This document shows, piece by piece, positions 37,315 through 45,967 of a stretch of DNA of 64,000 bases. The stretch spans positions 62,001 to 126,000 of the forward strand of contig SVRT01000003.1 in the NCBI GenBank assembly GCA_015064685.1, read 5' to 3'. Numbering within the stretch: the stretch's first letter is position 1; each line of letters starts with the position of its first letter. The position numbers were made by a program, and so were the translations under genes. The notes under the pieces are model-generated. The model was given only the letters and a program-made list of their open reading frames with translations. It was not told where the DNA came from and did no database searches. Origin of the DNA: Oscillospiraceae bacterium. GTDB taxonomy: Bacteria > Bacillota > Clostridia > Oscillospirales > CAG-272.

Positions 37315-37343
37315 AGTATAGAATACCCAAAAGAGAAATTCAA
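37315..37343 (-). promoter_or_regulatory. Promoter of the isomerase-oxidoreductase operon
   Basis: TTGAAT (37343-37338) and TATACT (37320-37315) on the minus strand with a 17-bp spacer. The adjacent TGCCAAAAAAGGCA palindrome at 37344-37357 is a candidate operator for the divergent AraC-type regulator. Confidence 0.65.
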
Positions 37344-37384
37344 TGCCAAAAAAGGCATAATGATTATGATTTAGGACATTTTTT

Positions 37385-38230
37385 ATGAGAAGATTACCCG
37401 AAGAAAAAAAGGAACACGCGGAGATATCACCACACTTCCGTTTTACACGCTTGCACACGGTATGGAATTTCAACTGGGACGATAGCTTCGTATTTAACGG
37501 AGAAACGCACATTTCCTGGGAGATAGTATACGTTGTGTCGGGGTGCGTCTGCGTGACCGAGGACGAAAAGCTCTACAAGCTACGCGAGGGAGATATGATA
37601 ATCCACGCGCCGATGGAATTTCATACGATACAAAGCGCGGAGAATACAAACCCGAACGTATACGTTATCACCTCGATAGTCGAGGGCGAGCTGCCAAAGA
37701 ATCTGACCGAGGGCGTATTCGGTCTTACGCAAGAGGAGCAGAAGGAATATATGGAGATATATTCACGCGTATTCGACTTTTTCGACAGCGACGAGCGTGA
37801 CGCGCTTGAAGGACAGGGCTGTACCGATGCACTCTCGGCGTTTCTCATAAAGATAAACAAAAGCCACACCGCGGAGCAAAAGCTTTTGCTTTCACACAGC
37901 GCTATGGAATATAAAAGGGTAGTGCTATCAATGACCGAGCATATATATGATAATCTCACGCTTGAAGAGCTTGCGGCGATAAACAAAACGAGCGTAAGTA
38001 ATATCAAGGCACTTTTCAAGCGCCACAGCGGAACGAGTCCGATGCTTCATTATTCCAGGCTCAGATGCACCGAGGCGATAAGGCTTATGAGCGAGGGATA
38101 TTCTGCAGCCGAGACCGCAAACGCGCTCAATTTTTCATCTCCGAACTATTTCAGCACCTTCTTTAAGAGAATGACGGGCAAGCCTCCCGTAGCGTTTATC
38201 AGAGGTTCGTCGCAGGTAGAGTTTATTTGA
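37385..38230 (+). CDS. AraC family transcriptional regulator
   Basis: The 281-residue protein has an N-terminal cupin-like sensor domain (LREGDMIIHAPMEFHTIQ is the cupin motif, around residues 62-80) and a C-terminal pair of helix-turn-helix segments (LTLEELAAINKTSVSNIKALFKRHSG and AAETANALNFSSPNYFSTFFKRMTG) typical of AraC/XylS activators. It is divergent from an isomerase-oxidoreductase operon and probably controls it in response to a sugar. No good ribosome site precedes ATG 37385 (only GGA), so its expression may be low. Confidence 0.92.
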   Translation: MRRLPEEKKEHAEISPHFRFTRLHTVWNFNWDDSFVFNGETHISWEIVYVVSGCVCVTEDEKLYKLREGDMIIHAPMEFHTIQSAENTNPNVYVITSIVEGELPKNLTEGVFGLTQEEQKEYMEIYSRVFDFFDSDERDALEGQGCTDALSAFLIKINKSHTAEQKLLLSHSAMEYKRVVLSMTEHIYDNLTLEELAAINKTSVSNIKALFKRHSGTSPMLHYSRLRCTEAIRLMSEGYSAAETANALNFSSPNYFSTFFKRMTGKPPVAFIRGSSQVEFI

Positions 38231-38262
38231 AAGTGAAGATGGATTATACAGACAATAACAGC

Positions 38263-38294
38263 ATAAAGGCGAGCGCTTTTGCGCTCGCCTTTAT
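38263..38294. terminator. Bidirectional rho-independent terminator
   Basis: ATAAAGGCGAGCGC (38263-38276) pairs perfectly with its complement at 38281-38294 around TTTT; it separates the AraC gene from the converging anti-sigma-like gene. Confidence 0.92.
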
Positions 38295-38306
38295 GTTGTT
38301 ATACGT

Positions 38307-39860
38307 TTAAGAGGGTATTTCGATTTCTATTCCGTATTCACCCATATACACATTTCGACTTCCTATGATAGCCACCAGATCGTCTCTTGAAATATCGGTA
38401 GCCGTTCCTGCTGACATATCGTACAAGGTGTACGCATCATCATAATACTGGATAAAGTAATTATCTTTTTCTTTATATCTCCAAGAGGTTTTGATAACGC
38501 CATACACTTTGCCGTCAACCTTAGCGTACCACGCATACAGGTTAAGGCACAGAAGTTCCTTACCTTCGGGATCGGTATGTGGGGGAATCGGCAGCTGACC
38601 GAAATATGCGATTGCTTTTTCTAACAGATGCGCGGAGATATTCTCGATCTGTTTCATATCTTCCTCGGTGTAACGAACCTCGGAATAGGTTACTTCTTCG
38701 GTAAGAAGATCGATCCTTACTGTTTCTTCGGTTTGACAACCGTTGATATACCGTCTGAAAATAAGCTCACCGTTTCCGTAATAAGGCGAATACCATTGAG
38801 AAAAAACACCGTTGGCAAAAGGTTTTACGTATTCGATTGCATCTTTAGCTTCTTGTGTCTTGAAATTGAGTGTTACGACAGAGGGAATTTGATAATTGAT
38901 ACCGCGCCATTCCTCATATTGCCTTTTTATTTCAGAAATAACAACGCTATCGGAATCGCCGCGCGCTACAACGAGATCGCTGTTCTCGGGATTATCAAGA
39001 TAGTAGCTTGCAAATTGATAACCGTAGAGCCAGGTATCATTTTGCCACAAGCTTTCGTCAAATATCCCATCGGAGAAGGCAATTATGTTTCCAAGCTCAG
39101 GATTATCCTGATAATCCGCAAAGATAGGCAGCTCAAACGATTCCATTTGATTTTGAGTACCGTTCTGCAAAACGTAGTTTTCAGCACCAAGCTGAGACAT
39201 GGATATTAAGAGCGAATCATATACCGACATATCAACGTAAACGTACTCGGGAATCAAATACAGAAAATACTGTGGAACGTTTTCGCCGTTGATAACCTCG
39301 ACCGTTTCCATCTGTATCAATCGATAAGCGACAGGACGGTATTCGGAGCTTACGTCAAGCTTGTAGTATATATCAGGATAATTCTTCACAACCTTTGCTT
39401 TAACGGCAATGCCGTAACTAAATTGAAACGCAGGCGGAGCGGCGCTTTCGCCGCCGCTTATAGATCCCGAAGATCCCACAATGAACTCCAAGCTATTACC
39501 GTTTAATCGTTCGGGTGACACGGTGGCATCAAAAATGATGGGGGTATAATCAGGAGAATCAACAATAGGTTTGTCCTCGGTCTCCTTTTCCGGAACGTGT
39601 CCGGGATCATCCTCGCGCAACATAGGCACAACGATTATAGCACTTACAATCAGCACAAAGCAAGCTGCGATTGCTCCAAAACGAAGCCATACGGTTTTAT
39701 TGGTTTTTTTCTCCTTCTTTAAGTTCGTTTTGGCATATACCTTATCCTTGATAGAGGAAAGCGTATCAGCCGAAACTTCGGGCGCAGCGTTCTGCTTGAC
39801 GAGATTTTCAATCTCACCTGCATTCGCTTCGTCAAAAATATTGTTTAGTGTTTTCTTCAT
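38307..39860 (-). CDS. Membrane anti-sigma-like protein with large extracellular domain
   Basis: The 517-residue protein has a cytoplasmic N terminus of about 60 residues, one transmembrane helix at about 62-82 (LRFGAIAACFVLIVSAIIVV), and a large external part of about 430 residues. Its gene overlaps the sigma-factor gene upstream by 4 bp, the usual layout of a sigma/anti-sigma pair, so I infer that the N-terminal region binds that sigma factor. The external region is rich in aromatic and acidic residues and has no motif I recognise. No zinc-binding HxxxCxxC anti-sigma motif is visible. Confidence 0.72.
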   Translation of the reverse strand: MKKTLNNIFDEANAGEIENLVKQNAAPEVSADTLSSIKDKVYAKTNLKKEKKTNKTVWLRFGAIAACFVLIVSAIIVVPMLREDDPGHVPEKETEDKPIVDSPDYTPIIFDATVSPERLNGNSLEFIVGSSGSISGGESAAPPAFQFSYGIAVKAKVVKNYPDIYYKLDVSSEYRPVAYRLIQMETVEVINGENVPQYFLYLIPEYVYVDMSVYDSLLISMSQLGAENYVLQNGTQNQMESFELPIFADYQDNPELGNIIAFSDGIFDESLWQNDTWLYGYQFASYYLDNPENSDLVVARGDSDSVVISEIKRQYEEWRGINYQIPSVVTLNFKTQEAKDAIEYVKPFANGVFSQWYSPYYGNGELIFRRYINGCQTEETVRIDLLTEEVTYSEVRYTEEDMKQIENISAHLLEKAIAYFGQLPIPPHTDPEGKELLCLNLYAWYAKVDGKVYGVIKTSWRYKEKDNYFIQYYDDAYTLYDMSAGTATDISRDDLVAIIGSRNVYMGEYGIEIEIPS

Positions 39861-40417
39861 TCCTCATTACCTCCAAACATTTTACGTAGTTTGTTCAGGG
39901 CTCTGTGTGTTCTCGTATCAACATTTGAAACAGAAAGTCCGGTGGCTTTTGCGATTTCTTTTGAGGACTCACCGTAATAATACTTACGGAAGATGATGCT
40001 TGAGTCCGGCTCTCCGAGATCCTCGACCGCTTTGATAACCTCGCGTCGAAGCTCATCATCGGCAAGCTCGCTATCGATCATCACATCATCTGCAACCTGC
40101 AAGAGTGATTGCCCGTCATCAAGAGAAATGCCACCTTCAAGGCTTCGCCTCTTAGCAACGTTGATCGCGTGATTGCGTGCGATGACGCACAGATAGGACT
40201 TGATACTCGACATTGCGGGATCATAGTCTGCAAGCTCTGTGTAGAACTTGCTGAATACGTCCGCCACACAGTCTTCAAGATCTGATGAAACGTGGAAGGA
40301 CCCGTCAAGCTTGCCTTTGACAACGGCATAAACGAGACCTGTGTATTGATTCAATAATTGTTCCATTCCGGCGTTCGGGTCTTTATGTAGCAGTCTGAGT
40401 AACCTCTTGTCCTCCAC
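39857..40417 (-). CDS. ECF-type RNA polymerase sigma factor
   Basis: The 186-residue protein has the two domains of ECF sigma factors: region 2 at about residues 22-85 (LNQYTGLVYAVVKGKL, with DCVADVFSKFYTEL and IKSYLCVIARNHAIN for -10 recognition and core binding) and region 4 at about 128-180 (IIFRKYYYGESSKEIAKATGLSVSNVDTRTHRALNKL, a helix-turn-helix that reads the -35). I start at GTG 40417, with GAGGTGAG 4 bases upstream; the ATG at 40471 adds a stretch without similarity. A possible extended -10 promoter (TGTTATAAT) lies near 40493-40501. It is coupled to the downstream anti-sigma-like gene. Confidence 0.9.
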   Translation of the reverse strand: MEDKRLLRLLHKDPNAGMEQLLNQYTGLVYAVVKGKLDGSFHVSSDLEDCVADVFSKFYTELADYDPAMSSIKSYLCVIARNHAINVAKRRSLEGGISLDDGQSLLQVADDVMIDSELADDELRREVIKAVEDLGEPDSSIIFRKYYYGESSKEIAKATGLSVSNVDTRTHRALNKLRKMFGGNEE

Positions 40418-40528
40418 AGTCTCACCTCTCTTTTGAATCGATTCACTATTTAATACAATCAAAAACGCCAAATCTTACACTTTTCAAGATCAATTATAAC
40501 ATATTTTTCTCTAAAATGTGTGAACAGA

Positions 40529-40567
40529 TAAAAATAACGGCAGGAAATGTTTGTTTCTGCCGTTATT
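40529..40567 (-). terminator. Terminator downstream of the GH36 gene
   Basis: AATAACGGCAG (40533-40543) pairs with CTGCCGTTATT (40557-40567); leftward it is followed by TTTTTATC. It ends the alpha-galactosidase transcript. Confidence 0.85.
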
Positions 40568-40631
40568 GCATCTTTTGATTGAATTCGTATCTTTGATGTG
40601 AGTTGGTGTATTTTTTTGCCCTGACTGCTTG

Positions 40632-42359
40632 TTATTTTACGAAAACCATACCTGAGAGCGGCACGTCCACCTCGGCGAGTGCTTGCCCGATCATACCCTC
40701 GGCGACAGTCTCGCCCATGCAGTTTACGACCTTGTAGGATTTACCCAAAGCCCCTTTGATAATAAGAGAATCCAAACGGGAGCAATTGACGGCAACCGTT
40801 TCATTGTAGGCTCTGCAATCCACCACCGTTTCGGTGTAGCAAGTGAAGATCGACCTGTCGTCCTTCTCTGCGCAAACGATACTGTAAGCGCTTTCGGGAT
40901 TTGCTGCGAGTATCTTGCCGTTCATCAGCACGTCGCGGTTTTCTCTCCAGAAGGAGAGATAGTAGGCAAGCATCCTCTTGTGATCCTCGGGAAGGGAAGC
41001 GAGCTTTACCGATGTCTGAGGCACGCTGTAAAGCGCCTGGGCAAATTGGAGCGCGGCGCTCTCGACCGTGTCCTCTGTGTGCCACATCAGCATATCCGAA
41101 TGAACTGCGGTTTTACCCGAAGTGAGTCTGAGATTAATTACGTCTTGTCTGTTGCATATAGCATCATTCGGGCAATCTGCAACACGGAGCATATTTCCGT
41201 ATTTTCTTATTGCAGGTCCGACGTAGGACTGTCTGAATTCGATAAGCACCTCGGGGTCGATCTCTCGAAGAGCGCTCGTGACGTCGGTCATAAGTCTGTC
41301 GATGGCGTCTTCGAGCGACTGATAATCTCGGCGGGCGTCGTACTCAAGAGATCTGCCCTTGAGCGCGAACGCGTCGATGAAATCGAGCTTGAGACCGTCG
41401 AGTCCCCAATCCTTAAGCGCTCTTGCATAGATTTCGATTAGGTAGTCGCGCACCTCCTTGTATCTCGGGTCGGCAGCCATAAATGCGTTCGGTCCGCCTC
41501 CTGTTTCATCGAGAAGCTTGTCCTTAAAGCGCTCGAACGCCTTAGAGTGCTTTCCTATATAGGGGACCGAGAACCAGAGCATTGCCTTCATTCCCGTTTC
41601 GTGAATCCTGTCAATAAACTGCTTCATATCGGGAATCTTTGAGGGCGTGACCTCCCAGTCGCCGCAGAACGCATATCCGCGGCTGTTGTCGTCGGTCTGC
41701 CAGCCGTCGTCAATGATCACGGTGTCCATTCCGATGGCCTTGGAAAGTGCGCACTCCTTGACGATATCGTCGACGTCAAGTGCCTGGTGATAGCTATACC
41801 AGAGCGAATTCATCGGGAGCTTCGCGTGCTCGGGGACGTAGGCAGGGGTGTATCCGCAATCATTCTCCCACCACGAAACGACGTCGTAGATGCTGTCGTA
41901 GTACACGATATTCCTCGTATCGATACGGATAAGAGTGCTGTATTCCCTGAGCGGAGCAACCTTTACGGTAAAGAAATTGATCTCCCAATCGATATTTGCA
42001 TTCTCCTCGCATACGCCCGAGCGGATGGATATAGGAGTCTTTGCATCGCTTAATGCGACCGTCATTCTGTTCTTTCCGTCAGCCGAGACGAGCGCGTGGA
42101 GCGGCATCCAGGATGCAAGGCGCGAGGGTGTCGTGCGCTTGCGCCAGTTGGGGCCCAAGTGTCTGTCAAACCGCTCGGCAGGACTCCAGACGGAATACGT
42201 ATCAACATCGGGAATGCTGAATCTGATCCTGAATTGCTCGGGGATCTGCTCTTCAGAGTATATTGCCGTGAGCTTGTAAAGCTCTATTCCGCTGTTATCG
42301 GATATTTTGTCTATCGAAATATCCACGCCTGCCGAAGCGCCGTATATTTTAAAATCCAT
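40632..42359 (-). CDS. Alpha-galactosidase-like glycosidase (clan GH-D, GH36-like)
   Basis: Clan GH-D enzymes are retaining alpha-galactosidases or related alpha-glycosidases. The 575-residue protein has an N-terminal beta domain and a TIM barrel with MDTVIIDDGWQ, GDWEVTPSKIPDMKQF, the nucleophile motif LKLDFIDAF (Asp326) and RVADCPND (Asp395, candidate acid/base). The barrel motifs differ from classical GH36 (KWDxNR), so the substrate may differ. No signal peptide. I start at ATG 42359 with AAGGAGA upstream; the frame is open to 42554 but the upstream part overlaps the promoter. It is a single-gene unit and is distinct from the GH36 enzyme at 56.3 kb. Confidence 0.85.
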   Translation of the reverse strand: MDFKIYGASAGVDISIDKISDNSGIELYKLTAIYSEEQIPEQFRIRFSIPDVDTYSVWSPAERFDRHLGPNWRKRTTPSRLASWMPLHALVSADGKNRMTVALSDAKTPISIRSGVCEENANIDWEINFFTVKVAPLREYSTLIRIDTRNIVYYDSIYDVVSWWENDCGYTPAYVPEHAKLPMNSLWYSYHQALDVDDIVKECALSKAIGMDTVIIDDGWQTDDNSRGYAFCGDWEVTPSKIPDMKQFIDRIHETGMKAMLWFSVPYIGKHSKAFERFKDKLLDETGGGPNAFMAADPRYKEVRDYLIEIYARALKDWGLDGLKLDFIDAFALKGRSLEYDARRDYQSLEDAIDRLMTDVTSALREIDPEVLIEFRQSYVGPAIRKYGNMLRVADCPNDAICNRQDVINLRLTSGKTAVHSDMLMWHTEDTVESAALQFAQALYSVPQTSVKLASLPEDHKRMLAYYLSFWRENRDVLMNGKILAANPESAYSIVCAEKDDRSIFTCYTETVVDCRAYNETVAVNCSRLDSLIIKGALGKSYKVVNCMGETVAEGMIGQALAEVDVPLSGMVFVK

Positions 42360-42461
42360 ATCTGTCTCCTTCGCTTTTGTCATATACGCCACCGTGATTG
42401 GAACGCCTTTCTGCCAAAGCTTCTGCGCTCTCCTTTGATGGCTCGTATTACCTATAACTTT

Positions 42462-42490
42462 ATTATACAAGACGCAATATAAAAATGCAA
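42462..42490 (-). promoter_or_regulatory. Promoter of the alpha-galactosidase-like gene
   Basis: TTGCAT (42490-42485) and TATAAT (42467-42462) on the minus strand with a 17-bp spacer, about 100 bp before the start codon. Confidence 0.72.
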
Positions 42491-42504
42491 TAGCCTTATA
42501 AAAA

Positions 42505-42535
42505 ATCCCTGCGAGATCATTTGTCTCGCAGGGAT
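42505..42535 (-). terminator. Terminator, probably the original guaA terminator
   Basis: ATCCCTGCGAGA pairs with TCTCGCAGGGAT (42505-42516, 42524-42535); read leftward the T run TTTTTTAT follows. It lies 8 bp from the left direct repeat (42544-42556). If the element at 42544-46085 were removed, it would follow the guaA stop codon directly. Confidence 0.85.
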
Positions 42536-42543
42536 GATGTTTG

Positions 42544-42556
42544 ATTATTTCCACTC
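42544..42556. repeat. Left direct repeat (att-like) of the guaA-associated element
   Basis: ATTATTTCCACTC matches the guaA 3' end copy at 46073-46085 (ATTATTCCCACTC) at 12 of 13 bases, same orientation. The 3' end of guaA is a known chromosomal integration site, so this is a candidate attachment-site remnant. The 13-bp length alone could occur by chance; the stranded terminator beside it strengthens the case. Confidence 0.6.
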
Positions 42557-42721
42557 GCTTAAATTAGCATTAAATGTGGTGTATTAAGGTCTTTTTGCGT
42601 GATTTTTCGGGTGATTTGACCGCTATTTTCCGCCTCGTCTGTGGTGTCTACGAAAAAACGGTATCAAATTGGTATCACCGATACTGCTAAAAACACAGCT
42701 GCTTATTCACCTACCCGGTAT

Positions 42722-43891
42722 TTAAATATCCCGACACTCGTTCAAAATTGGATTTTCGGAATCACCCAAAAGCTCTATGAATGCAGCCGGCGAATTCAAT
42801 AAATTTTTTTGCGTGATATTCCTTAATATAAGATTTTGGACATTAGCGTTTTTGTCAAGACGAAATAGAGGGGTTGGATAGGTTTTTTCCTCACGAAATA
42901 CATTTTCGATACGAAGCCCCTCAATATCGACGCCGGATTGAACCCAAATGAAAGGGTATTTTCCCCCCACCACATCTTTTGTTCCTTTTGAAGAAGCAGC
43001 ACAAATGTTTTCAATGGAAATATTATGCATAACGCCTCGTTCTTCAGGTCCGCCGTGATATTTTGTGATTCCGATGCAATAGGTATAATAGCTTCCAAAA
43101 ATATTTCTGATCTGAATATTTTTTACAGAGATGCCATGAGACAGCAATCGAACTGCACTATGGCTTTGTTCGGCAAATATACCATCCACAACGATGTTTT
43201 CTATAGAACCGTACAGGCTATCATCTGCCGTGATTGCAACAAGATCGTCATGACATGCCCCTTTCAGATTGGTAACAATACCGTTTTTACATCCTCCCTC
43301 AATATGAATTCCGTCCATATTCCAAAATTTCGGATTGCAACTGTTGTAGTCAAAAACGATATCCCTGACCGTGAAATTTTCAACAAATCCAAATTGAGCA
43401 CCGTAAGTAACGGGGTTGCGGAAAGTAACATTCTTAAGCGTAAAATTTCTTATGCGGCAAAAACGCATACAAAATCCGGTGTATACGGCGGGAAATTCGG
43501 TAAAGCATCCAAACTGATCCAACCTCAATCCCAAACGATCATAGGAGGTTTTGCCATCTTTTCCGGGAAAATGCCACGGGTTTGGCTCCTGTTCCGTATT
43601 GCGCATATCCCAGATACCGCCGTCGATACAAATGTTTTCTGAAAAGCTCGAAAAACAATCGTTCTCGATCATGGCACAGTTGCTGTCATCCGCAAGTCTG
43701 ATACAAGTCGTGGGTGCCATTCTCAATGTTTGTCCCGCATGTATTTTAAGCGTTTTTGAAATAAGATACGCACTTTTGGGGGCAGTCAACACAACTTCCG
43801 AGGCTCCGCTGTCTAAAAGTGCTTGTATGCCGTCGGTATCATCATGAATGCCGTCACCATACAGATTGAACTCAAGAATATTTTGATTCAT
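42722..43891 (-). CDS. Right-handed beta-helix protein, polygalacturonase (GH28)-like
   Basis: The 389-residue protein opens with the pectate-lyase-3/GH28-type motif FNLYGDGIHDDTDGIQALLDSG and continues with a ladder of beta-helix rungs (FTLKNVTFRNP, ISVKNIQIRNIFG, HNISIENICAAS). GH28 catalytic signatures are present in modified form: NMDGIHIEGG for NTDG and GACHDDLVAI for the DD pair; SHGIS stands where GHG is usual. It may cleave a pectic or other acidic glycan, but activity is uncertain. No signal peptide is present. AGGAGAAA precedes the start. It lies within the putative guaA-associated element, leftmost of three leftward genes. Confidence 0.78.
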   Translation of the reverse strand: MNQNILEFNLYGDGIHDDTDGIQALLDSGASEVVLTAPKSAYLISKTLKIHAGQTLRMAPTTCIRLADDSNCAMIENDCFSSFSENICIDGGIWDMRNTEQEPNPWHFPGKDGKTSYDRLGLRLDQFGCFTEFPAVYTGFCMRFCRIRNFTLKNVTFRNPVTYGAQFGFVENFTVRDIVFDYNSCNPKFWNMDGIHIEGGCKNGIVTNLKGACHDDLVAITADDSLYGSIENIVVDGIFAEQSHSAVRLLSHGISVKNIQIRNIFGSYYTYCIGITKYHGGPEERGVMHNISIENICAASSKGTKDVVGGKYPFIWVQSGVDIEGLRIENVFREEKTYPTPLFRLDKNANVQNLILRNITQKNLLNSPAAFIELLGDSENPILNECRDI

Positions 43892-43946
43892 GGCTTTTTC
43901 TCCTATTCTTTAATTCTTTGTCTGTCATTTTTGAAGTTCTCCAAAA

Positions 43947-45407
43947 TTACGCTTTCAATTTATACACACGGTTTTTATTGCCGCCCTCGGCAACAATGAT
44001 TTCCGCATCCACCATTTCGGCAAGAATCTCTTTTGCTCTCGTAGGCTTCAACCCTAGAAGCTCGGCAATCTCCGTGCTCTTTGCCGAAACGTTTTCGGTC
44101 AGATAGGAAATAATCGCTTGCTTATGTGCGACGGTTTTTGCCGCCGCTTTTTTATCGCCGCTTTTTATCGCCGCTTTTTTATCGCCGCTTTTTCCTATTG
44201 ACAGCGATAAAGTGATTCTATCGGGTTCAAAGCTCTCGTTGATAACGGGTGCAGACCAGCCTTGCTTTTTCCAAACGCTGAAAATATTCGGGATACCGCT
44301 ACCTGCGCGCTCACCTACGTTGATGAGGTTGAACATCTTGATGAGCGAGCTATTACGAGGGTCGGAAACGCCTCCACTCTTTGCGGCTTCAACATCGATA
44401 CGAAAACCGCCGGGGTTGGAAAGCGTGATAACATCTTTTTTCTTGATTATGACAAGACCTTGTCTGCCGTAATAGTCGGCATTTATCAAGCAGTTGGCAA
44501 GAGCTTCTCTAAGTGCCTTGTGGACGGGCGTATCGTCAATACGGTCACCGCCTTCGAGCTTGAACGGAACTTTAATATCCTGCGTTATCTTGTTGTATAC
44601 GCGGAAATAGAAATCGTAAACGTTTCCGCTCCAATCGCCCGACGAGGATACGATACGGTCTGTCCAACGGGTGTTGGGATCAAACTGCTCTTGATAGTCA
44701 AGGAAGTATGCGGGGAATTCTTTTACGATCTCATATTCGTATCCAAACATCAGAAGTCCTGCGGCGGTTGGGTGCATCTTTCCGTCGCTCGATCTTCCAA
44801 CCGCACCGAGCTTATAAAGGAACTCTATGTCTTCAAGCTCCTCCCAAACGTGTCCGGGGCGGTAAGTCTTCATACGAATACGGTAACGCTTCACGCTGTC
44901 GTAATCGAATGCGTCAAGCTCCATATTTTCAAGTACGAGCATATCCTGCGTCTTGATTGCCGCGTCACGCATCATCGCCCCGACTTCTTCCTTGGTACAC
45001 TTGTAATCGCCCTCACCGTTGCGGCGGTAGCTTCCCGAAAGAGGATTGCCGTCGATATATACGGGCTTATCGCTGCGTTGTGCACGAGGCACACGGATAG
45101 CCACGATGTGCTTGCCGTCGATGTCCTCGATGGTTACGTCCTTATCGGAGAGAATGTTTGCGCTCACCTTGTTCGCGTTGTTGGCAATATCCCAAAAGTC
45201 TTTAATCAGCTTTTCGGGATTGGGCAAGTCAACGGGGTGCAAGGACTTGTCCACGTATTCCTCAACACCGAGCAGAATGATACCACCGAGAGTGTTGGCA
45301 AACGCGGAATAGGTTTCCCAAATGCTGCGAGGCAGACCGCCGATGGCCTTTTTCGCTTCGATGCGGTTGTTTTCCTTGTATTTTTCTATGTTGGCAAAAT
45401 CAATCAT
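43947..45407 (-). CDS. AlbA_2/Schlafen-domain protein with C-terminal winged helix
   Basis: The 486-residue protein begins with an AlbA_2 (Schlafen-like) divergent ATP-binding domain (IEKYKENNRIEAKKAIGGLPRSIWETYSAFANTLGGIILLGVEE, residues 6-49) and has the ATPase-like C-terminal helper region (HKALREALANCLINADYYGR, then GSGIPNIFSVWKKQGW). A charged low-complexity linker (KSGDKKAA repeated) precedes a C-terminal winged helix of about 60 residues. Proteins of this type are often called putative transcriptional regulators and occur in mobile and defence regions; function is not established. ATG 45407 has GGAGG 8 bases before it; the longer open frame to 45470 overlaps the XRE gene. Confidence 0.82.
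   Translation of the reverse strand: MIDFANIEKYKENNRIEAKKAIGGLPRSIWETYSAFANTLGGIILLGVEEYVDKSLHPVDLPNPEKLIKDFWDIANNANKVSANILSDKDVTIEDIDGKHIVAIRVPRAQRSDKPVYIDGNPLSGSYRRNGEGDYKCTKEEVGAMMRDAAIKTQDMLVLENMELDAFDYDSVKRYRIRMKTYRPGHVWEELEDIEFLYKLGAVGRSSDGKMHPTAAGLLMFGYEYEIVKEFPAYFLDYQEQFDPNTRWTDRIVSSSGDWSGNVYDFYFRVYNKITQDIKVPFKLEGGDRIDDTPVHKALREALANCLINADYYGRQGLVIIKKKDVITLSNPGGFRIDVEAAKSGGVSDPRNSSLIKMFNLINVGERAGSGIPNIFSVWKKQGWSAPVINESFEPDRITLSLSIGKSGDKKAAIKSGDKKAAAKTVAHKQAIISYLTENVSAKSTEIAELLGLKPTRAKEILAEMVDAEIIVAEGGNKNRVYKLKA
44141..44192 (-). repeat. In-frame tandem repeat in the AlbA_2 gene
   Basis: Tandem copies of a unit of about 14-15 bp built from GCCGCTTTTTTATC encode alternating GDKKAA and KS residues in the linker before the winged helix. 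The homopolymer runs of five or six T could slip and shift the frame. Confidence 0.75.
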
Positions 45408-45423
45408 TGTGAAGACCTCCACA

Positions 45424-45639
45424 TTATGCGTTCTTATCGGGAACGATCTCGACAATATCCCCGATCTCACAGTTCAGAGCCACGCATATTTTCACGAGGA
45501 CATCGGTTGTCACAACCGTACCTTCCTTGCCCATTTTAGTAATGGTAGCAAGGCTGAGTCCTGCACGCTCTGCGAGCTCTTTTTTCTTCATATTGCGGTC
45601 AATCAGAAGTTTGAATAAGGGTTTATAACTTGCAGCCAT
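45424..45639 (-). CDS. XRE family helix-turn-helix regulator
   Basis: A 71-residue Cro/CI-type DNA-binding protein: helices include KPLFKLLIDRNMKKKELAERAGLSLATITKMGKEG and VLVKICVALNCEIGDIVEIV, the usual single-domain XRE layout seen in plasmid and phage regulators. It has a strong promoter (45675-45703) and GAGGTGA ribosome site, and lies 16 bp upstream of the AlbA_2 gene, so the two form an operon and it probably represses its own promoter. Confidence 0.92.
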   Translation of the reverse strand: MAASYKPLFKLLIDRNMKKKELAERAGLSLATITKMGKEGTVVTTDVLVKICVALNCEIGDIVEIVPDKNA

Positions 45640-45674
45640 AAGTCACCTCAAAAAAATAAATTACTACAACTTAT

Positions 45675-45703
45675 ATTATATCACATAATATTCAAATAAT
45701 CAA
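45675..45703 (-). promoter_or_regulatory. Promoter of the XRE-AlbA_2 operon
   Basis: TTGATT (45703-45698) and TATAAT (45680-45675) on the minus strand, 17-bp spacer, with the extended -10 sequence TGTGATATAAT. Confidence 0.8.
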
Positions 45704-45932
45704 CAAGTAAATTAAAATATTCGTGCGATAATAGGAATTTTAGATAATATTATAGAGTTATTATGCCAAAATGGGCCAAAATGGCAAGTAGCAAAACGCT
45801 CCTTGCCGCGTTGTTACTTATTCTCTCGCTTCATAATGAGAAAGTCTGCACCAAGCTTCAATTACTGATTCTTCTGCGAAAGCTTTAAACGTAGGAATTT
45901 TTGCATTAAATATAGACTTGTAAAAGCAAAAA

Positions 45933-45967
45933 GAGCTAACAGACTTCAAACAGAAATCTGTTAGCTC
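45933..45967 (-). terminator. Terminator now downstream of guaA
   Basis: GAGCTAACAGA (45933-45943) pairs with TCTGTTAGCTC (45957-45967); leftward it is followed by TTTTTGC. The rest of the 45640-46073 gap has the XRE promoter, short direct repeats and no gene that I can support. Confidence 0.85.
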
